From the NCBI RefSeq assembly GCF_903903185.1, contig NZ_CAIUXT010000081.1, positions 1-64,000 on the forward strand: DNA of 64,000 nt, read 5' to 3'. Under the pieces are notes generated by a model. It saw only the letters and a program-made list of their open reading frames with translations. It made no database searches and had not been told where the DNA came from. The position numbers were made by a program, and so were the translations under genes. Positions within the stretch are counted from its first letter, which is position 1. Each line of letters starts with the position of its first letter. The stretch is from an uncultured Rhodoblastus sp. (GTDB taxonomy: Bacteria > Pseudomonadota > Alphaproteobacteria > Rhizobiales > Beijerinckiaceae). Below are positions 59,720-64,000 of the stretch, piece by piece.

Positions 59720-60439
59720 ATGCCCTCCTCAGCGCCCCTTTCACCTTTGGCCCCTGCCGCCGAGCATTTGGCGCAGGTGTGGGCTCGCATCAACCGCGCC
59801 TGCCGCGATACTGGCCGCGCCGAAGCCGACGTTGAATTGGTCTGCGTCTCCAAGAATTTCGATGCCGCCGCCATTGAGCCTGTTCTGGAGGCCGGGCAAA
59901 GAATTTTCGGTGAAAATCGCATCCAGGAGGCGCGCGAAAAATGGGTTGGGCTTCGCCGTAAGTTTCCAGATATCGAATTGCATCTCATCGGTCGGCTGCA
60001 ATCGAACAAGGCCGCCGACGCGGTCGCTTTGTTCGACGTCATCGAAACCGTCGATCGGCCCAAAATCGCCGAGGCCATCGCGCAGGCTATCGGCAAGAGC
60101 GGCAAAAGCCCCCGTCTGCTGATTCAGGTCAATACCGGCGCAGAGCCGCAAAAAGCGGGTATCGCGCCCGCCGATCTCGCGGCCTTGCTGGCCTATTGCC
60201 GGCAGACCGCGGGACTGCGCATCGAAGGTCTGATGTGCATTCCCCCCGTAGATCAGTTGGTTTCGCCTCACTTCGCGCTGTTGCGGCGCCTTGCCACCGA
60301 TTTCGGCCTGAGCCGCCTGTCGATGGGCATGAGCGACGATTTCGAACTGGCGATTCAGCTGGGCGCGACTCAAGTCCGGGTCGGCTCCGCCATTTTTGGA
60401 AGCCGTCGTGGCGTCGAAAAGCAACCAATGTCGATTTGA
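59720..60439 (+). CDS. YggS family pyridoxal-phosphate homeostasis protein
   Basis: A 239-residue single-domain PLP-binding TIM-barrel protein (PLPBP/YggS). The PLP lysine lies in LVCVSKNFDAAAIEPVLEAG near residue 45, followed by FGENRIQEAREKW, HLIGRLQSNKAADAV and SMGMSDDFELAIQLGATQVRVGSAIFG, all diagnostic. It carries PLP without known catalysis and maintains vitamin B6 and amino-acid balance. Its last 70 bases overlap, tail to tail, with the L,D-transpeptidase gene on the other strand. Confidence 0.94.
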   Translation: MPSSAPLSPLAPAAEHLAQVWARINRACRDTGRAEADVELVCVSKNFDAAAIEPVLEAGQRIFGENRIQEAREKWVGLRRKFPDIELHLIGRLQSNKAADAVALFDVIETVDRPKIAEAIAQAIGKSGKSPRLLIQVNTGAEPQKAGIAPADLAALLAYCRQTAGLRIEGLMCIPPVDQLVSPHFALLRRLATDFGLSRLSMGMSDDFELAIQLGATQVRVGSAIFGSRRGVEKQPMSI

Positions 60440-61017
60440 AGCGGCCGGCGCCAAAGTAGCTGAACCTTTTGCATATCGGCGCGCGACAAGGCGATGCATC
60501 CTGCCGTTGGCCGATAATCGGGATGGGCAAGATGCAGAAATATGGCGCTGCCCCGACCGAGAATGCGAGGTCGCCGGTTGAAATCCAGCACACCTATGAG
60601 ATCGTACACGCCGTCCTCCCGCCACAAGGCTTCCGTCCTCGCCCGATAAGGCAGAGTAACCGCCCGGTTATAGAATTGATCCCGCGGATCGTCGCACCAG
60701 CCGTCCGTCCGCTTGATGGCGCGGCTGTCGGACCGGAAAACCTTCCACGCCTCGGTGCGCCGCAGCCAATCGGCGACGAAGAACTTTCCCAACGGCGTAA
60801 CGCCGTCGCCTTCGCGCCGTTTGGGTCCAATCCCGCTCCAGCCAACGGCGCACTGGAGTTGGCGCGGTCCAAAGCCGAGCACTGCGCGACACGGGCGGCC
60901 CGGCAACAGCGGCAGCGAACGGACGGCGATGCGCGAATGCGAAACAGGTCCGCGAATCTGCAATATTCCAAGTTTTTGACGAAATTTCACGGAACGCGTA
61001 AATTTAGTCGTTATCAT
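60370..61017 (-). CDS. L,D-transpeptidase-like YkuD-domain protein
   Basis: A 215-residue protein with a YkuD fold of the shorter ErfK/YbiS-like group. The active-site segment reads IFLHLAHPDYRPTAGCIAL, giving the conserved histidine and the likely nucleophilic cysteine near residue 183. GDGVTPLGKFFV near residue 75 is another family element. No clear signal peptide is visible, so export is uncertain. The ATG at 61017 faces the response regulator gene divergently. The C-terminus overlaps yggS by 70 bases. It may modify peptidoglycan crosslinks. Confidence 0.85.
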   Translation of the reverse strand: MITTKFTRSVKFRQKLGILQIRGPVSHSRIAVRSLPLLPGRPCRAVLGFGPRQLQCAVGWSGIGPKRREGDGVTPLGKFFVADWLRRTEAWKVFRSDSRAIKRTDGWCDDPRDQFYNRAVTLPYRARTEALWREDGVYDLIGVLDFNRRPRILGRGSAIFLHLAHPDYRPTAGCIALSRADMQKVQLLWRRPLQIDIGCFSTPRRLPKMAEPTRT

Positions 61018-61086
61018 GGATTCGCCGAATCTATTCACCTGAATTCGCCCTCTCGATCGCTATCTGCTCCGGTCACAGGATCGTTC

Positions 61087-61773
61087 ATGTTGCAAGTCCG
61101 CCGGATCCTGGTTGTGGATGACGACGATCTTCTGCGCCTTTCGCTGGTCGAGCAATTGGCGATTCATCAGGAATTTTCCACGCTCGAAGCAAGAAATATC
61201 GCAGAAGCGTCGATCGCCGTGCGCGCACAAACGGTCGATCTGATCATCATGGACGTCGGCCTGCCCGATGGCGATGGACGGGAGGCGGTCAGAAAACTCC
61301 GCCAGGAGGGCTTTCAGAAGCCGATCATTCTGCTGACCGGTCATGATTCCGAAATGGATATCGTATCGGGACTCGATTCCGGCGCCAATGATTACGTCAA
61401 CAAGCCGTTCCGCTTCGCGGTTCTATTGGCGCGCATTCGCGCCCATTTGCGGCAATACGAGTTGAGCGAAGACGCCACGTTTCAGATCGGCTCCTATTTA
61501 TTTTACCCGGGCGCAAAGTTGCTTACGGCTTCCGGCGGCGAAAAATTGCGGCTTACCGAGAAAGAGACGGCGATTCTCCAATATCTCAACCGGGCTAAAG
61601 GCACGGTGATCTCGCGCGACGAATTGCTGCGCGAAGTCTGGGGCTATAATGCAAACGTCACGACGCATACATTGGAGACGCACATATATCGTCTTCGACA
61701 AAAAATCGAAACCGATCCCGCCAATGCCCAGCTGCTGATCACGGATGCAGGCGGATATCGATTGGCTTTCTAG
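61087..61773 (+). CDS. OmpR/PhoB-type response regulator, CenR-like
   Basis: A 228-residue regulator. The receiver domain (1-118) has VVDDDD at residues 10-14, phospho-acceptor Asp56 in IMDVGLPDGDG, and NDYVNKPFRF with the conserved lysine. The C-terminal winged helix (about 135-228) shows LTEKETAILQYLNRA and VWGYNANVTTHTLETHIYRLRQKIE. The text and the neighbourhood (YkuD protein, cyclic-nucleotide-binding protein, xthA) resemble CenR, which controls envelope integrity in alphaproteobacteria. No cognate kinase gene is adjacent, as for CenR elsewhere. The long in-frame extension to 60469 overlaps the opposite gene and is rejected. Confidence 0.9.
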   Translation: MLQVRRILVVDDDDLLRLSLVEQLAIHQEFSTLEARNIAEASIAVRAQTVDLIIMDVGLPDGDGREAVRKLRQEGFQKPIILLTGHDSEMDIVSGLDSGANDYVNKPFRFAVLLARIRAHLRQYELSEDATFQIGSYLFYPGAKLLTASGGEKLRLTEKETAILQYLNRAKGTVISRDELLREVWGYNANVTTHTLETHIYRLRQKIETDPANAQLLITDAGGYRLAF

Positions 61774-61944
61774 AGCATATTCTTGAAAAATTGCAGACTT
61801 TTCGGAAATGAATATGCGGCTAAACAAAGAGAGAGCGCTCATGCTTCGAGAATGTGCGGCGCTTAAAACCGGCGTTCGAAGAAGACGAGCGCGCTAAAGA
61901 TAGTTCGCGCCCGGCGCGCTGATCGTTTCCTTGTTGGTGAGCGA

Positions 61945-62397
61945 ATGTCCTTGGAAAGCGATATCAAGATCCTGATCGGTCAACCCATTTTCGCCGAATT
62001 AGCGCCGGAAGCGCTGCGCTTGATCGCCTTTGCATCCGAACCTCTGCGACTGGGCCCTGGCGACGTCGTGTTTCGTCAAGGCGAACCATCCGAAGGTGGA
62101 TATGTCGTCATTTCCGGTGCGCTTTCGCTCGATTCGACGGAAAGTCCGGCCATCGCGGGCAAGGTAGTCGGGCCGGGCGTCCTGCTCGGAGAATTGGCGC
62201 TGATCGTCCCGACACAACATTCGACAACGGCGATTGCGCGCCAGAATTCGAACTTGCTCAAAATCCCGCGCGCGCTGTTCATTCGCGCGCTGGAAGCATC
62301 GCCGGCAAGCGCTCGGCGGCTCAAAAGCGCGTTCGCGCGCCAATTGCAGCAATTCGTCGCGGAACTCAACAAGGCGCGGAAGGCCTTTTTGGACTAG
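61945..62397 (+). CDS. Cyclic-nucleotide-binding-domain protein, stand-alone
   Basis: A 150-residue protein made of one Crp-like cyclic-nucleotide-binding domain (about 15-130), with LGPGDVVFRQGEPSEGGYVVISGAL and LGELALIVPTQHSTTAIA. A C-terminal helix follows, without a helix-turn-helix. It therefore cannot bind DNA in the Crp manner. Conserved next to the CenR-type regulator in Rhizobiales, its partner is unknown. The GELAL stretch lacks the arginine-serine pair typical of cAMP binding, so the ligand is uncertain. Confidence 0.85.
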   Translation: MSLESDIKILIGQPIFAELAPEALRLIAFASEPLRLGPGDVVFRQGEPSEGGYVVISGALSLDSTESPAIAGKVVGPGVLLGELALIVPTQHSTTAIARQNSNLLKIPRALFIRALEASPASARRLKSAFARQLQQFVAELNKARKAFLD

Positions 62398-62441
62398 AGC
62401 CTTTTGATTTCAAGCGTTTTCTTGATGTGAACCAGGTTCCA

Positions 62442-63248
62442 TCAAAAATTAAGATTCAGAGTCACGGGAACATGATCGGAAGGGCGCTCCCATCCCCGGG
62501 CGTCCCGAAGAATCTCGATGCCCGACAGATGGGGCGCCAGCGACCGTGAAGTCCAGATATGGTCGAGCCGTCGCCCCTTGTCCGCCTTGGCCCAATCGGG
62601 CGCGCGATAGCTCCACCATGTGTAAAGCTTGTCCTCAAGCGGCGTGAACTGGCGCAAAGTATCGATCCAGCGGCCTTCGCTGAGTATGAGCTTGAGTTTT
62701 TGAGTTTCGACTTCGGTATGGCTGACGACCTTCAATAAAGCCTTGTGGCTCCAGACATCGTGCTCAAAGGGCGCAATATTGAAATCGCCGACCATGATGG
62801 TGTCATTTTCAGTAATGGCTTCATTGACAGCGAGTCGATGCATTTCATCGAGAAACGATATTTTATGCGCGAATTTCGGGTTTTTCACCGGGTCTGCTTC
62901 GTCGCCTCCGGCGGGAACATAGAAATTGTGCAAGCGAATGGAACGACCATCGACGCTGAACGACGCCGCAATATGCCGCGCATCGCCTTTTTCGCAAAAC
63001 GCGATCCGGTCGACGTCATCAAGGGGCAGCCGAGACAGGATGGCGACGCCGTGATAGCCTTTTTGGCCGTTGATCGCCAAATATTCGTAGCCAAGTTTAC
63101 GGATTTCCGAACCTGGAAATTCGCTATCGCGACATTTTGTTTCTTGCAGACAAAGAATATCCGGCTGATGGACGTTGAGGAACTGGGCGACCAGGGGCAT
63201 GCGCAAGCGGATGGAGTTGATATTCCAGGTCGTAATCTTGATCTGCAC
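62442..63248 (-). CDS. xthA: Exodeoxyribonuclease III
   Basis: A 268-residue AP endonuclease / 3'-5' exonuclease of base excision repair. The exonuclease-endonuclease-phosphatase fold is clear: TTWNINSIRLR at the N-terminus, CLQETKC with the metal-binding glutamate near residue 36, VGDFNIAP near residue 150, and RLDHIWTS plus PSDHVPVTLNL at the end with the catalytic Asp-His pair. The start appears to be GTG. The neighbouring lolA gene lies upstream on the same strand, as in many Rhizobiales. Confidence 0.95.
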   Translation of the reverse strand: MQIKITTWNINSIRLRMPLVAQFLNVHQPDILCLQETKCRDSEFPGSEIRKLGYEYLAINGQKGYHGVAILSRLPLDDVDRIAFCEKGDARHIAASFSVDGRSIRLHNFYVPAGGDEADPVKNPKFAHKISFLDEMHRLAVNEAITENDTIMVGDFNIAPFEHDVWSHKALLKVVSHTEVETQKLKLILSEGRWIDTLRQFTPLEDKLYTWWSYRAPDWAKADKGRRLDHIWTSRSLAPHLSGIEILRDARGWERPSDHVPVTLNLNF

Positions 63249-63577
63249 CGCTTAGCCCCTTACTGGAAGCCGATTTACCGAGTCTCGATATTCGCGACTT
63301 GCCGCGATGGCGGAGTCGCCCGACTAAGCTCGGCGGCGCTTTCGCGCCTTGCCAAAGCGCACCGGTCGTAACCTCCGTTAGCGGGTTATCTCGGATTGTT
63401 CGCTCTTTTGAGCATAGGGGCGAAGGAGCGGCAAGCGGAAAACCACTGTTGAATTATGCCTCGCCGGGAACGCGCCGCCGCATGACTCCCGGCAACCCTG
63501 GTCCTATGTTTAACCGCATGTAGTTTGCCGGAAAGTCTGCAAATTTTCGGCAATATGTTCTTACGAGTTGGATGCTG
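63249..63577. other. 329-base gap between lolA and xthA
   Basis: Both neighbours are on the minus strand, so this is a region downstream of lolA and upstream of xthA. A hairpin formed by TTGCCG and CGGCAA with three more A-T pairs lies at 63525-63553, about 25 bases past the lolA stop; it lacks a clear T tract on the minus strand. No convincing small gene or RNA was found. Confidence 0.5.
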
Positions 63578-64000
63578 TTAATTTTGCGAGGGCCAGATTT
63601 CATTGCTCGGAATTCGAAACAGACCGTTGTCGGGAACCGACTTCAAGTCAATATTATGCAGTGTGACCAGAGTCTGGTAGCCTTGAGGATCAGTGACTTC
63701 CCACTGTTTCAAGCTGAAATTCTTGTTGTCGAAAGCAAGTTTAATTTTAGATGTTCCCCCGAACGTAGCAGTATCCTCCAAAGTAATAATTGTAGAATTG
63801 GTATTCGAAGACACGTTTGTTATTTTAACATCGCGCTTCAGTTTCAGATGCTCTTGCAGCAGAAATTTCAAAGGCGTTTGGCCGATGAAATATATTTGCT
63901 GGGTTTGTAGCTTGCGATCGCGAATGGCCACAGAGACGCCGTCGGCGATGATCTCCATGGTCGCCGGTTGGGCATATTCGAAACGGAGCTTTCCGGGCTT
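63578..64000 (-). CDS. lolA: Outer-membrane lipoprotein carrier LolA, 5' part missing
   Basis: The last 140 codons of a gene running in from the right edge. The reading continues in frame to base 64000 (KPGKLRFEYAQPATM...), so the internal methionine at 63958 is not the start. The KPGKLRFEY and ADGVSVAIRDRKLQT segments, and a late DPQGYQTLVTLHNIDLK, fit the LolA fold, a periplasmic chaperone for outer-membrane lipoproteins. The signal peptide is off-window. Base composition is clearly more AT-rich than the neighbours. Confidence 0.85.
   Translation of the reverse strand, partial: KPGKLRFEYAQPATMEIIADGVSVAIRDRKLQTQQIYFIGQTPLKFLLQEHLKLKRDVKITNVSSNTNSTIITLEDTATFGGTSKIKLAFDNKNFSLKQWEVTDPQGYQTLVTLHNIDLKSVPDNGLFRIPSNEIWPSQN

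Overview
The window is a gene-dense, high-GC piece of an alphaproteobacterial chromosome. It most resembles Hyphomicrobiales (Rhizobiales), perhaps the Beijerinckiaceae/Methylocystaceae neighbourhood. The family placement is inference; the class is supported by IalB, TimA, RegB/RegA, CenR, an SDHAF4-like protein, holA-lptE-leuS and a hemE-ppsR origin locus. I see no rRNA, tRNA, insertion sequence, prophage or CRISPR array. Almost everything is core genome, and the window spans the likely chromosomal replication origin.

Region by region. 1-9 kb: TPM and LemA membrane proteins, a quinone-reductase-like dehydrogenase, IalB, acetyl-CoA synthetase, an L,D-transpeptidase, gluQ, an SDHAF4-like protein and rsmB. 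9-19 kb: a heparinase-like protein, purH, an adenosine kinase, then Smr, mltA, timA, fxsA and secB, followed by an OlsB-like acyltransferase. 19-27 kb: a hybrid histidine kinase, a YifB/ComM ATPase, a lytic transglycosylase and a two-gene anion-type ABC transporter with a duplicated permease. The gap at 26.8-27.2 kb can fold into an unexplained RNA-like structure. 27-37.4 kb: mutS, maeB, argG, a TAXI-type binding protein and typA. 37.6-41.1 kb: the redox pair regB/regA facing hemJ-hemE.

41.10-41.66 kb lies between hemE and ppsR, the same gene pair that flanks the Caulobacter origin. It holds three near-consensus DnaA boxes, a TTAA-N7-TTAA CtrA-type site and a cluster of GANTC sites. Forward-strand genes change from C-rich to G-rich across it. 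41.7-45 kb: ppsR, aroE, coaE, dnaQ. 45-47.4 kb: an 850-base non-coding stretch, then dnaA. 47.5-55.3 kb: cobP, rho, mnmE, mnmG, rsmG, parA, parB, with two perfect parS palindromes (one between rho and mnmE, one inside rsmG). 55.4-64 kb: holA, lptE, leuS, yggS, a second L,D-transpeptidase, a CenR-type regulator, a cyclic-nucleotide-binding protein, xthA and the start-truncated lolA.

Taken together the window carries replication initiation (oriC, dnaA, dnaQ, holA), segregation (parABS), tRNA and rRNA modification, envelope maintenance and redox or tetrapyrrole functions. The most unusual points are the rearranged gene order around the origin, dnaA sitting between dnaQ and cobP, a 24-codon cysteine-rich reading frame with a strong ribosome-binding site upstream of dnaA, and the structured region at 26.9 kb. 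I did not find a clear new multi-gene system.
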